A stretch of 59,436 nt of DNA from NCBI GenBank assembly GCA_903867305.1, contig CAIPQU010000056.1:1-59436 (forward strand), in the 5' to 3' direction. Of this stretch, positions 37,123 through 45,549 are shown in pieces; position 1 is the first letter of the stretch, and every line of letters starts with the position of its first letter. The position numbers and the translations under genes were made by a program. The DNA comes from an uncultured beta proteobacterium. GTDB lineage: Bacteria; Pseudomonadota; Gammaproteobacteria; Burkholderiales; Burkholderiaceae. A model generated the notes under the pieces. It had not been told where the DNA came from and did not search any database. It worked only from the letters and a program-made list of their open reading frames with translations.

Positions 37123-38118
37123 ATGACTTTTAAACAATTATTCCAAGCCAAGTTTTTGATCATTATATTGATTACACTCTTGAACTTGTCAGGTGTCGCA
37201 ATAAGAGATACTTTTGCAGATACTTTTCCATCAAAAACGATTACTATCGTCGTACCTACCTCACCTGGGGGAGCAAATGATGCAATGGCTCGTATCATTG
37301 CGCAAGGTCTCGCTCAAAAACTAGGTCAGTCAGTGATTGTTGAGAACCGTGCTGGTGCTAATGGTGCCATTGCTAGCGAATTTGTTGCACGGGCCAACCC
37401 GGATGGATATACCCTGATGTTTGGTTATATTGGTACCCACGGGATTAACCCCGTCCTCCAAAAGCTTAACTATGATCCTGTAAAAAGCTTTGAATCCATC
37501 ACGATGGTAGCAACATCACCAACCTTAGTGGTTGCTAATAACAGTCTACCTGTGAAAAATGCAAAAGAATTAGTTACTCTTCTCAAGGCGGATCCCGGTA
37601 AATATTCGTATGCATCCTCCGGTAAAGGAACCGCTCCTCACTTAACGGGTGAACTCTTTAAATTAAATACTGGAACAGAGATGCTGCACGTTCCCTATAA
37701 AGGATCTTCCCCAGCCATCCTTGATACGATTGGTGGCACAACCCAGGTTATGTTCCCGAGCTTATTTACAGCCTATCCACAAATCAAAGGTGGCAAACTT
37801 CGAGCATTAGGTATTGCAGGCAAGAAAAGATCCCCCGTGTTGCCTGACGTTCCAACACTGGCCGAACAAGGCATCCCCAATATTGATGTCGATCAATGGT
37901 ATGCGATGTTTGCCCCTGCAGGAACCCCCAAAGCAATTATTCAGCTACTCAATAAAAATCTCATTGTTGTCTTAAATGAAAAATCAAATGAGAAAAAAAT
38001 TGAGGAACAAGGCGCTACCGTGGATACGTCAACACCTGAGGAATTAACTGAATTCGTTAAAAAAGAAGCTATTCGATGGAAAAAAGTTGTCGATACTTCC
38101 AAAATTACTGTGGATTAA
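37123..38118 (+). CDS. Bug/TctC-family periplasmic receptor
   Basis: A 331-residue receptor when started at ATG 37123, which has GAAGG five bases upstream. Upstream ATGs add charged residues before the signal peptide and look wrong. The signal segment is FLIIILITLLNLSGVAIRDTFA, then DTFPSKTITIVVPTSPGGANDAMARI. It is followed after 2 bases by the ModA-like gene, so they should be coexpressed. No TctA/TctB genes are nearby. Confidence 0.9.
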   Translation: MTFKQLFQAKFLIIILITLLNLSGVAIRDTFADTFPSKTITIVVPTSPGGANDAMARIIAQGLAQKLGQSVIVENRAGANGAIASEFVARANPDGYTLMFGYIGTHGINPVLQKLNYDPVKSFESITMVATSPTLVVANNSLPVKNAKELVTLLKADPGKYSYASSGKGTAPHLTGELFKLNTGTEMLHVPYKGSSPAILDTIGGTTQVMFPSLFTAYPQIKGGKLRALGIAGKKRSPVLPDVPTLAEQGIPNIDVDQWYAMFAPAGTPKAIIQLLNKNLIVVLNEKSNEKKIEEQGATVDTSTPEELTEFVKKEAIRWKKVVDTSKITVD

Positions 38119-38120
38119 TC

Positions 38121-38849
38121 ATGTCAAATAACACTCTATCTGTCATTACCTCTGGAGCATTTGCCGCTGCTCTTAAACTTCTCGCTCCGATGTATGAGAA
38201 AAAAACGGGGCATAAAATTCAGTTGTCTTTTGGATCATCGATGGGTACAGCATCGGATTCAATACCAACAAGACTCTCCCAAGGTGAAATATTTGATGTC
38301 TTAGTTTTAGCTGGACCTGCCCTTGATAGCTTTATCAAAGAAGGTGTCATCGCAAACGGCTCAAAAGTAGATCTTGCTGGCTCAAGAATGGCTGCAGCAG
38401 TAAGAACTGGAGATCCTGTGCCCAATCTTTCTACTTTAGAAAGCTTTAAAAATACGCTTCTCAATACGCCAAGAATTGCCTACTCTGCCAGTGCTAGCGG
38501 TACCTACTTATCAGAAGAGGTTTTTCCTAAAATTGGTATCGCCGAGCAAATGGCCAAGTCTGCCAAAAAGATTTTTGGTGAACGCGTTGGAACAATTCTG
38601 ATGCGCTTAGAAACTGATTTAGGGTTTCAACAATACTCAGAATTACTACCCATCGCAGGAATCGATATTATTCGTGAACTGCCCCCTGAAATCCAAAAGA
38701 CTTTTTACTTTACTGCGGGGATCGGTGCGATGACCAAGCAACTGCATTTAGCCCAAGAGTTTATTGCTTATTTAGCATCTCAAGAAGCGGCTCCAATCAT
38801 TCAAGAAACGGGACTGGATGCTGTTTTATCACCCCTGCCATGGAAATAA
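38121..38849 (+). CDS. ModA-like substrate-binding protein without signal peptide
   Basis: A 242-residue protein of the type II periplasmic-binding fold (LSVITSGAFAAALKLLAPMYEKKTGHKIQLSFGSS; DVLVLAGPALDSFI). It resembles molybdate-binding ModA proteins in layout. The ATG at 38121 lies 2 bases after the Bug stop. The N-terminus starts directly with the first strand and has no signal peptide, so it would stay in the cytoplasm unless the start is wrong. An upstream in-frame ATG (38076) adds residues but no hydrophobic segment. It may bind an oxyanion or a small organic effector. Confidence 0.8.
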   Translation: MSNNTLSVITSGAFAAALKLLAPMYEKKTGHKIQLSFGSSMGTASDSIPTRLSQGEIFDVLVLAGPALDSFIKEGVIANGSKVDLAGSRMAAAVRTGDPVPNLSTLESFKNTLLNTPRIAYSASASGTYLSEEVFPKIGIAEQMAKSAKKIFGERVGTILMRLETDLGFQQYSELLPIAGIDIIRELPPEIQKTFYFTAGIGAMTKQLHLAQEFIAYLASQEAAPIIQETGLDAVLSPLPWK

Positions 38850-38870
38850 TGTCTTATTAATCAAGCTTCA

Positions 38871-38919
38871 TCTACTTTAGTAGAACTACCATTAGGTTAT
38901 CTACTAATAGGTTATCTAC
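38871..38919. repeat. TCTAC-rich repeat cluster upstream of the ferredoxin-like gene
   Basis: A dyad, TCTACT-TT-AGTAGA (38871-38884), is followed by two perfect copies of TAGGTTATCTAC (38893-38904 and 38908-38919), 15 bp apart. The cluster lies in the 121-base gap after the ModA-like gene. It could be an operator for the small gene downstream. Function is unknown. Confidence 0.45.
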
Positions 38920-38982
38920 CTATAGCATGTCGTAATTTTCTCAATTAAATTAACAACTTATTTAATTTACTTGAGAAATGGC

Positions 38983-39279
38983 ATGACGATGACGATCCTC
39001 AAAGTGAATGGACAAATGGTTGAAGTAACCGCCGAGCCAAACACCCCACTAATTTGGATTTTACGAGAGCAACTTGGATTAGTGGCTACTAAATACGGCT
39101 GCGATAAAGGTTCCTGTGGCGCTTGTTCCATTCATGTGAATGGTGAATTAATTCGTTCCTGCGTTTTTCCGTTATCGGCTGTGAACCAAGATGATCAAAT
39201 TATGACGGTTGATGGAATTTCTCAATCAAAATATCTCGACACCAATCAAAAACCTCACCGAGCTGTCGTTTCAGCTTAG
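38983..39279 (+). CDS. Truncated 2Fe-2S ferredoxin-domain protein (IorA/CoxS-like remnant)
   Basis: A protein of about 98 residues matching only the first half of a molybdenum-hydroxylase small subunit: MVEVTAEPNTPLIWILREQLGL, then four cluster cysteines in YGCDKGSCGACSIHVNG and IRSC. It stops soon after VDGISQ, where full-length relatives go on to the second four-cysteine domain. That domain is not found downstream in any frame, because the convergent GFA gene begins there. It is either a gene remnant or a stand-alone ferredoxin. A TTG at 38971 would add four residues. Confidence 0.7.
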   Translation: MTMTILKVNGQMVEVTAEPNTPLIWILREQLGLVATKYGCDKGSCGACSIHVNGELIRSCVFPLSAVNQDDQIMTVDGISQSKYLDTNQKPHRAVVSA

Positions 39280-39671
39280 GGACGTTCTTGATGCTGGATG
39301 GCATCATCCAAAATATCATGCCACTCGGCTTTACTTCCCACAAAAATGTGCGAGCTGACTTTGGTGTCAATGTTGTCATCTAAGGTTCCTAACCGAACTC
39401 TCATAATGAGAGGCGTGGAAGCTCTTTGACTATATAGTTGAGATCCGCAATGTGAACAAAAAAAGCGATCTACCTTGCCCTCATTTTCAAATTTCTTGAT
39501 CAAGTCTTGACCTTGTGTCACTTCAAAATTGGATCGTAGAATTTCTGTTGAAGTCACAAAGGCTGAACCACTCGATTTACGGCATCGCTGACAATGGCAA
39601 TAAATGATCGGGCCTATTTCATGATGAATCTGATAATGAATACCGCCACATAAACAACTTCCTCTAGTCAT
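39276..39671 (-). CDS. GFA-family zinc protein (CENP-V/GFA domain)
   Basis: A 131-residue protein with the GFA zinc-binding pattern: GSCLCGGIHY, YCHCQRCRKSSG and FFCSHCGSQLYS. Relatives include glutathione-dependent formaldehyde-activating enzyme, but most are of unknown function. I chose ATG at 39671 because AAGGTTCT precedes it and the domain starts at once; a longer frame would overlap the amidase stop. It is the last gene of the minus-strand catabolic block, 11 bases after the amidase. Confidence 0.85.
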   Translation of the reverse strand: MTRGSCLCGGIHYQIHHEIGPIIYCHCQRCRKSSGSAFVTSTEILRSNFEVTQGQDLIKKFENEGKVDRFFCSHCGSQLYSQRASTPLIMRVRLGTLDDNIDTKVSSHIFVGSKAEWHDILDDAIQHQERP

Positions 39672-39682
39672 CTTAGAACCTT

Positions 39683-41062
39683 TCACGCAGTTGGTGGTAA
39701 TTGTTGATGCCAATTCGTTAGACCTTGATAGGCATGCGTCATCCGTAAAAGCATCTCTTCCGATAAATCTTTTCCTACCAATTGAAATCCTACAGGCATC
39801 TTTCGTGATGAAAAACCGCCGGGAACACTGATTGAGGGAAAACCTAAATAGTTAATTCCCTTGGTGACATGCGTCAGCCTTCCAACACCTTTTAAAACCT
39901 CATCTAATGTTCCGCGAGTACTCTCTTCAATCGAAGGTGTATGGACCTGAATCGATGGAATAAACATGGCGTCACAATGCGCGAAGACCTTTTCATCAAA
40001 TTGCGCGCGATACATTTTCCGACTGTCGATGGCACCCTGATAGTCTTCATTGGAATATTGATATCCCAACTCAATCCTCGCCCTGACCTGATCAGCATAG
40101 TCACCTGGGGATTGCTTTAACCACTCATGATGCACTTCAAGGGCTTCAACCCCCATCACAATACCCATCATTTGATTAATGGGTGCCATATCGGGATTAT
40201 CTAACTCAACAATTTTCATCCCCAAGGATTGAAAGATCGCAATATTTTTCATTAATACTTTTTCGATTTCAGGATCAACTTCCTCCCAATAAAAGTGCTT
40301 CGGTATACCAATTCGCAATCCTGAAACTGATTCTTTTAAGCGACTTTCGTAATCATATTGTTGATTCGTGAGTACCGTTAACAGCCTCGCACAATCACGT
40401 GCATTTTGGGCAATAGGCCCTACACAATCCAGCGTATGAGCCAAAGGAAACACCCCCTCAGTACTGACTAACTGACGCGTCGGCTTTAATCCTGTGACAC
40501 CACACATCGTCGCTGGATGGCGGATTGATCCGCCGGTATCACTACCAATTGCGCCAAAAGACAAACGAGCACTCACAGCAATCCCTGATCCACTCGATGA
40601 ACCTCCACAGACCATCAATTCATTCCAAGGATTCTTGGCATGACCATAATGCTGATTAAAGCCAGTAGGCCCTAACGCAAACTCGGTCATATGAAGTGAC
40701 CCTGTATACACCTGCCCTGCGGCTTCAAAATAATCCATCACCACAGAATTTCTATCTGGGATATGTTTTTTGAGAATTTTAGAACCCACATGAGCATTTC
40801 TACCCGCCATAAAAATTAAATCTTTGTGAGCCATTGGTACGCCATGAAGGAGTCCTAAAGCGCGATTATGAGCTTGTAAATCATCTAAAACAAGAGCACG
40901 TTTTAGAGCGCTCTCTTCATCAAAACGAAATACGGCATTGAGGTGAGTTCCAATCCGCTTTAAACGCTCTAGAGACCACTGGGTAAGCTCATAAGAGCTG
41001 ATCTGACGATTTTTAACAGCCTCAGCGGCGGAACATAAATCCCAATGCAAAATATCATTCAT
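39683..41062 (-). CDS. Amidase (amidase signature family)
   Basis: A 459-residue amidase-signature enzyme. The Ser-cisSer-Lys triad is visible: Lys in MAHKDLIFMAGR, then GGSSSGSGIAVSARL and GSDTGGSIRHPA with the nucleophile serine. It is about the length of AtzF/biuret-type and GatA-like amidases, but no GatB/GatC is nearby, so a catabolic amide or carbamate hydrolase is likely. It starts 3 bases after the deacetylase gene, suggesting successive steps in one pathway. Confidence 0.9.
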   Translation of the reverse strand: MNDILHWDLCSAAEAVKNRQISSYELTQWSLERLKRIGTHLNAVFRFDEESALKRALVLDDLQAHNRALGLLHGVPMAHKDLIFMAGRNAHVGSKILKKHIPDRNSVVMDYFEAAGQVYTGSLHMTEFALGPTGFNQHYGHAKNPWNELMVCGGSSSGSGIAVSARLSFGAIGSDTGGSIRHPATMCGVTGLKPTRQLVSTEGVFPLAHTLDCVGPIAQNARDCARLLTVLTNQQYDYESRLKESVSGLRIGIPKHFYWEEVDPEIEKVLMKNIAIFQSLGMKIVELDNPDMAPINQMMGIVMGVEALEVHHEWLKQSPGDYADQVRARIELGYQYSNEDYQGAIDSRKMYRAQFDEKVFAHCDAMFIPSIQVHTPSIEESTRGTLDEVLKGVGRLTHVTKGINYLGFPSISVPGGFSSRKMPVGFQLVGKDLSEEMLLRMTHAYQGLTNWHQQLPPTA

Positions 41063-41065
41063 GAT

Positions 41066-41947
41066 TTATTTCTCTGGATAAGCTTGGTTGTACCACTGAT
41101 AAATTTCTTCGCCAGTCATATGAACCACACCCTCATGACGATTGATATGTTCATAAACTTTTTTCAAATAGGCGATTCTAAAAGGCATACCACTGATATA
41201 GGGATGGATCGCGATGGATAAAATTTTAGGACGCTCATTCGCCTCTTCATAATACTGATCAAAAGTATCGATACATTTTTGTGTCCAATAATTCGCTTCG
41301 TGATGCTGCACAATCATCATTGGAATATCATTATTCTCAACGGTATAAGGTAATGTGACCAAAGAGCCGCTTTCAGTTTTGATTCTGGTAGGCTCATCAT
41401 CATAAGGGAAGTCACCAACGTACTTCACGCCAGCTTTTGCTAACAAATCAGGAGTTTCAAAAGTCTGCGTAAGCCCAGGCCCTAACCAACCAACTGGACG
41501 CTTGCCCGTAAATTTCTCAATCGTATCCATTGATTTAGCAATCATCTCTGCTTGATTCTCAACCTTATGGATTGGCATTTGCTCATAGGAATGCCCCATA
41601 AACTCCCAACCAGCATCCAAACATGCTTGAGCCACTCGCGGATAATCAATACAAACGCGCGCATTCAGAGCCAGCGTAGGTTTGATATTGAGTGAATCAT
41701 ATAAACTTTTAAACCGCCAAAAACCAACACGCATACCATACTCATGCCATGCCCAATTTGGCACATCTGGCAACAATGGAACTCCTGTTGGCGCTGGGAT
41801 GACTTGTCTAGCCATCGGTCTTGAAATATCCCACACTTCTAAATTCACAATACTCCAAACAATCACTTTGGCTTGTTTTGGAAACTTCAGCGGGGGGCGA
41901 TCCACAATCGCAGAAAAAGTGATTCTCTCAGTAGGTGACATCGACAT
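41066..41947 (-). CDS. Polysaccharide-deacetylase-family protein, PuuE (allantoinase)-like
   Basis: A 293-residue NodB-fold protein. The pattern WHEYGMRVGFWRFKSLYDSLNIKPTLALN...FMGHSYEQMP...GWLGPGLTQT...IAIHPYISG is that of PuuE-type members, which open cyclic amide rings such as allantoin, rather than of chitin deacetylases. No signal peptide is present, so it acts in the cytoplasm. Its neighbours, an amidase (3 bases downstream) and an HpcH/HpaI-like protein (11 bases upstream), fit ring opening of a nitrogen-containing compound. The substrate is unknown. Confidence 0.82.
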   Translation of the reverse strand: MSMSPTERITFSAIVDRPPLKFPKQAKVIVWSIVNLEVWDISRPMARQVIPAPTGVPLLPDVPNWAWHEYGMRVGFWRFKSLYDSLNIKPTLALNARVCIDYPRVAQACLDAGWEFMGHSYEQMPIHKVENQAEMIAKSMDTIEKFTGKRPVGWLGPGLTQTFETPDLLAKAGVKYVGDFPYDDEPTRIKTESGSLVTLPYTVENNDIPMMIVQHHEANYWTQKCIDTFDQYYEEANERPKILSIAIHPYISGMPFRIAYLKKVYEHINRHEGVVHMTGEEIYQWYNQAYPEK

Positions 41948-41958
41948 AATTTAGTTTC

Positions 41959-42636
41959 CTATGTTGTTGGTGTTTGAAATGCTTTAAAACCAGTTTGAAT
42001 AATTTGCGGCAGCGTGCAATATAAAAAACGAGCGCCTCGTGAACATAATGTTTCTTGTGTACTCGGAGAACCAGGCAATCCCCAAATGCGCTGATGTTTT
42101 TCTAACTCAACAATCACGCCATCAATCGCTTGCCATAGTGCATCAGGTTGTAAATCCCCTTTAAATCCCATACTATGTGATAGATCGTTCGGTCCAATGA
42201 GAAAACCATTTACAGCGGTAGAGGCCGCCAACTTTTCAATATTCTGTACTGCCTGAATCGATTCGACCTGAGCAATACTCATGAATTTTTCTGGGTGACC
42301 TTTACTCACGTAATCAATGATCTGTGCAATTTGCTCTAATTCATCAACGGTCTCTGTATGAGGAACCACAAGTCCGTCAACCCCTCGATCAAGATAACGT
42401 ATCAGTATTTCTGGTTGCTTAGACTCACTTCTGAGCATGGTCAACATACCGTGACTTTTGGCGCTTCTGACCATCGGCCCAATACTCTCAATGTTAATTG
42501 CAGCTCTCTCACAATCAATGAACAAGCACTTCGCACCGGCCATTGCCAACATATCAATCGCATCCAGTGATGGGCCACCCACATTGATTGCCCACGTCAC
42601 AGAATGGGAGGATAAATGCTCTAATAATGGATTCAT
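41959..42636 (-). CDS. HpcH/HpaI aldolase-family protein with altered active site
   Basis: A 225-residue protein of the HpaI/HpcH fold. The metal ligands remain as Glu in AQVESIQAV and Asp in IGPNDLSHSMG. In HpaI the catalytic base is His45 in LIDGEHAPN. Here the matching segment is FIDCERAAIN, with Arg44 in that place. The glycine/arginine-rich loop before the VES strand (GxRGxG in HpaI) is also missing, and the chain is shorter than the usual 250-265. It may therefore catalyse a lyase or other reaction instead of an aldol cleavage. A hairpin lies just upstream. Confidence 0.8.
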   Translation of the reverse strand: MNPLLEHLSSHSVTWAINVGGPSLDAIDMLAMAGAKCLFIDCERAAINIESIGPMVRSAKSHGMLTMLRSESKQPEILIRYLDRGVDGLVVPHTETVDELEQIAQIIDYVSKGHPEKFMSIAQVESIQAVQNIEKLAASTAVNGFLIGPNDLSHSMGFKGDLQPDALWQAIDGVIVELEKHQRIWGLPGSPSTQETLCSRGARFLYCTLPQIIQTGFKAFQTPTT

Positions 42637-42656
42637 AAAAATTCGCTAAAAATTAA

Positions 42657-42690
42657 AATACCTCACAAAGTTGTATCTTTGTGAGGTATT
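42657..42690 (-). terminator. Perfect 14-bp hairpin between iorB-like and aldolase-like genes
   Basis: AATACCTCACAAAG and CTTTGTGAGGTATT form a perfect 14-bp stem around a 6-base loop. On the minus strand the stem is followed by TTTTAATTTTTA, a terminator-like tail; the plus strand lacks one. It lies 21 bases after the IorB-like stop and only 20 bases before the next gene. It may thus work as an internal attenuator or mRNA-end stabiliser inside one operon. Confidence 0.7.
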
Positions 42691-42693
42691 AGG

Positions 42694-42721
42694 TTACACC
42701 ATTCGAAGAGATTACACCATT
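42694..42721. repeat. Duplicated 3' end of the IorB-like gene
   Basis: TTACACCATT occurs at 42694-42703 and again at 42712-42721, 18 bp apart. The second copy holds the last codons and stop (ATG GTG TAA on the minus strand) of the IorB-like gene. The copy outside the gene looks like a short duplication of the gene end. Confidence 0.5.
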
Positions 42722-44997
42722 AATGGCTTAATCCGTTGTGGCGTCAAAGGATATTGACGAATTCTTACTTTGGTAGCGTTAAATACGGCATTAGCAATTG
42801 CAGCGGGTAAAGATACTAAACCTGGCTCGGCAACACCTCCAGATGCTTTATCGGGACGATTAATAAATATAATATCTATCTTTCCTGGTACGTCTTTCAT
42901 GGAAGCAATCCGATAGGTATTCCAATCAACACTTAAAACACGGTTGTCATCAAATTTGACTTCCTCGTATAAAGCTCGGCTAATGCCCTGCATGATTTGC
43001 CCTTCTAAAGCGGCACGTACCCCTGATGGATTAATCACTAAGCCACAATCCATTCCAACAACAATCCGCTTGACCCAAATACGACCAGTTGTATGATTCA
43101 CTTCAACTTCACAAGCAACTGCTGCATAAGATTGATAGCCGTTATACAAGGCAAGTCCACGACCAGTAGAAATATTTCCAGTTTTGGTCGGTTTGTAATT
43201 ACTTTCCCAACCAAACTTTTTAGCCACTGCTTCCAGAATTTCTTTTTCACGTGGCTCTTGAATATGTTTTAAACGAAATGCCAATGAATCCATTTGAGCA
43301 GCTAAGGCAACTTCATCAATAAAACACTCCTGAGCAAATCGCGTTTGCATCTCTTGCGGAGCTCGCAAGTGAGCAGTTCTCATAGGAGATGCTTGCTCTA
43401 CATAAGGTGGCACAGTTTCCCACCAATGAACATGGTTTGGGAATTTATAACTCTCTTCAGGAATATTAAAGTTATATGCGGTCCATTTCTTATGACCGGT
43501 TTGCATACCGACCAAAGTATGCTCAGGACTCTCGGCATTAAATTTAACATCCCAGCCATTAAAGCCCTTTGCTTTAAATAACCAAGCTGTCACATTATTT
43601 TTCTCATCTAACCCAGCTTTTAAATTAATGATCGATGCTGGCGCTTTTGGATCCCAAGCAGTGCCCTCTTCTCTAGACCATTGAACCCGCACTGGTCGAC
43701 CGTATTCTTTGGAAAGTAATGCGGCTTCATAAGGCGCCTCATCTGCATCACTGCGACCATATGAACCTGCACCGTGCATCCACTTTGCCTGCACTTTCTC
43801 TGCTGGTATATCCAAAAATTTAGCGATCCCTTGACGTTGGAAGTGAGGCTTTTGTGTATCGGTCCAAATCTGTACACTATCCGGTTTTACATCAACCACA
43901 CCACACGAAGGTGCAATACGAGCATGCGACTGAAAAGGTGCAAAGTATTCTGCCTCAAGCACTTTGGCAGAAGTTTTTAATGCGGCATTTGTCGGTTCGA
44001 CGTTGTATTCTTTCTTTCCGAAAAACATTGGAACAGCATTCACGAAAGTTGGCGTAGCATTTTTAATGTAATCAAACATTTTCTTATCGCCACCCTGAAG
44101 CGGACGTAATTCTTTTGTCCAAACCACTTTCAGAGCGCGAGCAGCCTTCACCGCATCCCATTCGTTTTCAGCAACAACTGCAACAAAATTACCCTTTTGG
44201 AATACTTTGACATTCGGAATAAATGCGACAGACTTTTCATCTATGGATATCGGCGTTGCTCCAGCCTGGGGAGGACGAATGGCTCGACCATGTAAGAGAT
44301 TTTCAGGACGAATATGTGCTGTAAAGTGTTCAGCGCTTATCACCTTATCTTTGATATCGCGACGCGGGGCGTCTTTACCAACAATCTTGTACTCAGAGGG
44401 ATGCTTGGGTTTAGCAGTTCCAATGACGTTGAGATCATTACCAATCTTTTTATTCCACTCTAAATTGGTCGCGAATTCTTTATCACCGACTAATTGTGAG
44501 TAAGTCACAAATTGACTAGGGTTACCCTTCACAGAAACTTTACCATCAACTACTTGTAAATTATCAGGCGTCGTATTGAGTTCTTTGGCAGCAAGACCAA
44601 CTAAAACTCTTCTCGCTTCTGCGGCAGCATTTCGAATAGGAACCGCCCCTTGGCGCACCCCCGAGCTCGCACTTCCACCACCTTGGTTGGCAGAAAGTCT
44701 CGTATCACCAAACAAGACGATGACTTGCGCTAATGGCACATCTAACTCCTCAGCGGCGATTTGTGCATAAGCTACATCAAGCCCTTGACCACAATCCATC
44801 TTTCCAGAGTTAATCGTGACTAAGCCATCACGACCAATCTTAATCCACGTATCTAGCGCAGATGGATCAGGGCCTAGTAATTTTGGAGCAACTGCTTGGG
44901 CAGTTGCGTCGACCAATGGAAAAACTCCAGAAAACCCAACAACAAGGGCACTAGAACTTTGTAAAAATTCACGACGGGTAATATCTATCGAGCTCAT
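42712..44997 (-). CDS. Periplasmic molybdenum hydroxylase large subunit (isoquinoline 1-oxidoreductase beta type)
   Basis: A 761-residue IorB-type enzyme. It begins with a twin-arginine signal (DITRREFLQSSSALVVGFSGVF), so it is exported folded. Cofactor motifs include NSGKMDCGQGLDVAYAQIAAEEL, GGGSASSGV, MHGAGSYGRSDADE, VGMDCGLVINP and the catalytic Glu in SGGVAEPGLVSLPAAIANA. It pairs with the small 2Fe-2S subunit 10 bases upstream. There is no FAD subunit, and such enzymes usually donate electrons to a cytochrome c, which is not encoded here. Its sequence is far from the furoyl-CoA-type enzyme in the same window. The substrate is unknown. Confidence 0.9.
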   Translation of the reverse strand: MSSIDITRREFLQSSSALVVGFSGVFPLVDATAQAVAPKLLGPDPSALDTWIKIGRDGLVTINSGKMDCGQGLDVAYAQIAAEELDVPLAQVIVLFGDTRLSANQGGGSASSGVRQGAVPIRNAAAEARRVLVGLAAKELNTTPDNLQVVDGKVSVKGNPSQFVTYSQLVGDKEFATNLEWNKKIGNDLNVIGTAKPKHPSEYKIVGKDAPRRDIKDKVISAEHFTAHIRPENLLHGRAIRPPQAGATPISIDEKSVAFIPNVKVFQKGNFVAVVAENEWDAVKAARALKVVWTKELRPLQGGDKKMFDYIKNATPTFVNAVPMFFGKKEYNVEPTNAALKTSAKVLEAEYFAPFQSHARIAPSCGVVDVKPDSVQIWTDTQKPHFQRQGIAKFLDIPAEKVQAKWMHGAGSYGRSDADEAPYEAALLSKEYGRPVRVQWSREEGTAWDPKAPASIINLKAGLDEKNNVTAWLFKAKGFNGWDVKFNAESPEHTLVGMQTGHKKWTAYNFNIPEESYKFPNHVHWWETVPPYVEQASPMRTAHLRAPQEMQTRFAQECFIDEVALAAQMDSLAFRLKHIQEPREKEILEAVAKKFGWESNYKPTKTGNISTGRGLALYNGYQSYAAVACEVEVNHTTGRIWVKRIVVGMDCGLVINPSGVRAALEGQIMQGISRALYEEVKFDDNRVLSVDWNTYRIASMKDVPGKIDIIFINRPDKASGGVAEPGLVSLPAAIANAVFNATKVRIRQYPLTPQRIKPLMV

Positions 44998-45007
44998 CTT
45001 TTTCCCC

Positions 45008-45481
45008 TTAGGCTTTCATGGTTTCGCGAGCTTTTTTAACAGCTCTCAAAATAGCAATATGTGTACCGCAACGACATTGCAAATTATCTAATCCGCTGAT
45101 AATTTGCTCATCCGTTGCCCGAGGATTTTTTTCTAAAAGTGCAATGGATTGCATAATCCATCCATTTGCACAATATCCGCATTGAGCAGCTTGCTCTTCA
45201 ATAAATGCGGTTTGCATTGGATGCAATTGATCACCTTTAGCAAGACCATCTAAAGTTCGAATCGTAAAATTACCATTCGCTACAGAACTCGTCGGTGTAA
45301 CGCAGGAGCGAACCGCCTGATTATTAACCAAAACTGTGCAAGTTCCACACTGTGCAAGCCCACAACCAAATTTGGGGCCCTTGAACTTCAGTTGATCAGT
45401 CAAGGTATAGAGTAGCGGCTGATCAGCAGCTACCTCAACCTCTCTCTTTGATCCGTCGATTTGCAAAGTGTACTTTGGCAT
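45008..45481 (-). CDS. Molybdenum hydroxylase 2Fe-2S subunit (IorA type)
   Basis: A 157-residue small subunit with both clusters complete: FGCGLAQCGTCTVLVNN and VRSC in the N-terminal domain, CGYCANGW and LQCRCGTH in the C-terminal domain. It has a very strong ribosome site, AGGAGG, before the ATG. It forms the iorAB-like pair with the next gene and has no signal peptide of its own, so it would be carried through the Tat pathway with the large subunit. Confidence 0.92.
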   Translation of the reverse strand: MPKYTLQIDGSKREVEVAADQPLLYTLTDQLKFKGPKFGCGLAQCGTCTVLVNNQAVRSCVTPTSSVANGNFTIRTLDGLAKGDQLHPMQTAFIEEQAAQCGYCANGWIMQSIALLEKNPRATDEQIISGLDNLQCRCGTHIAILRAVKKARETMKA

Positions 45482-45549
45482 ATTGCCTCCTATTTTGATC
45501 GTTATAACTTCTTTGTGACATTTTAATCTACATCAATCAGACATGCTCT

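Noticed and set aside
38893..38919. Iteron-type origin
   Set aside because: Only two direct copies, no DnaA boxes or Rep gene nearby.
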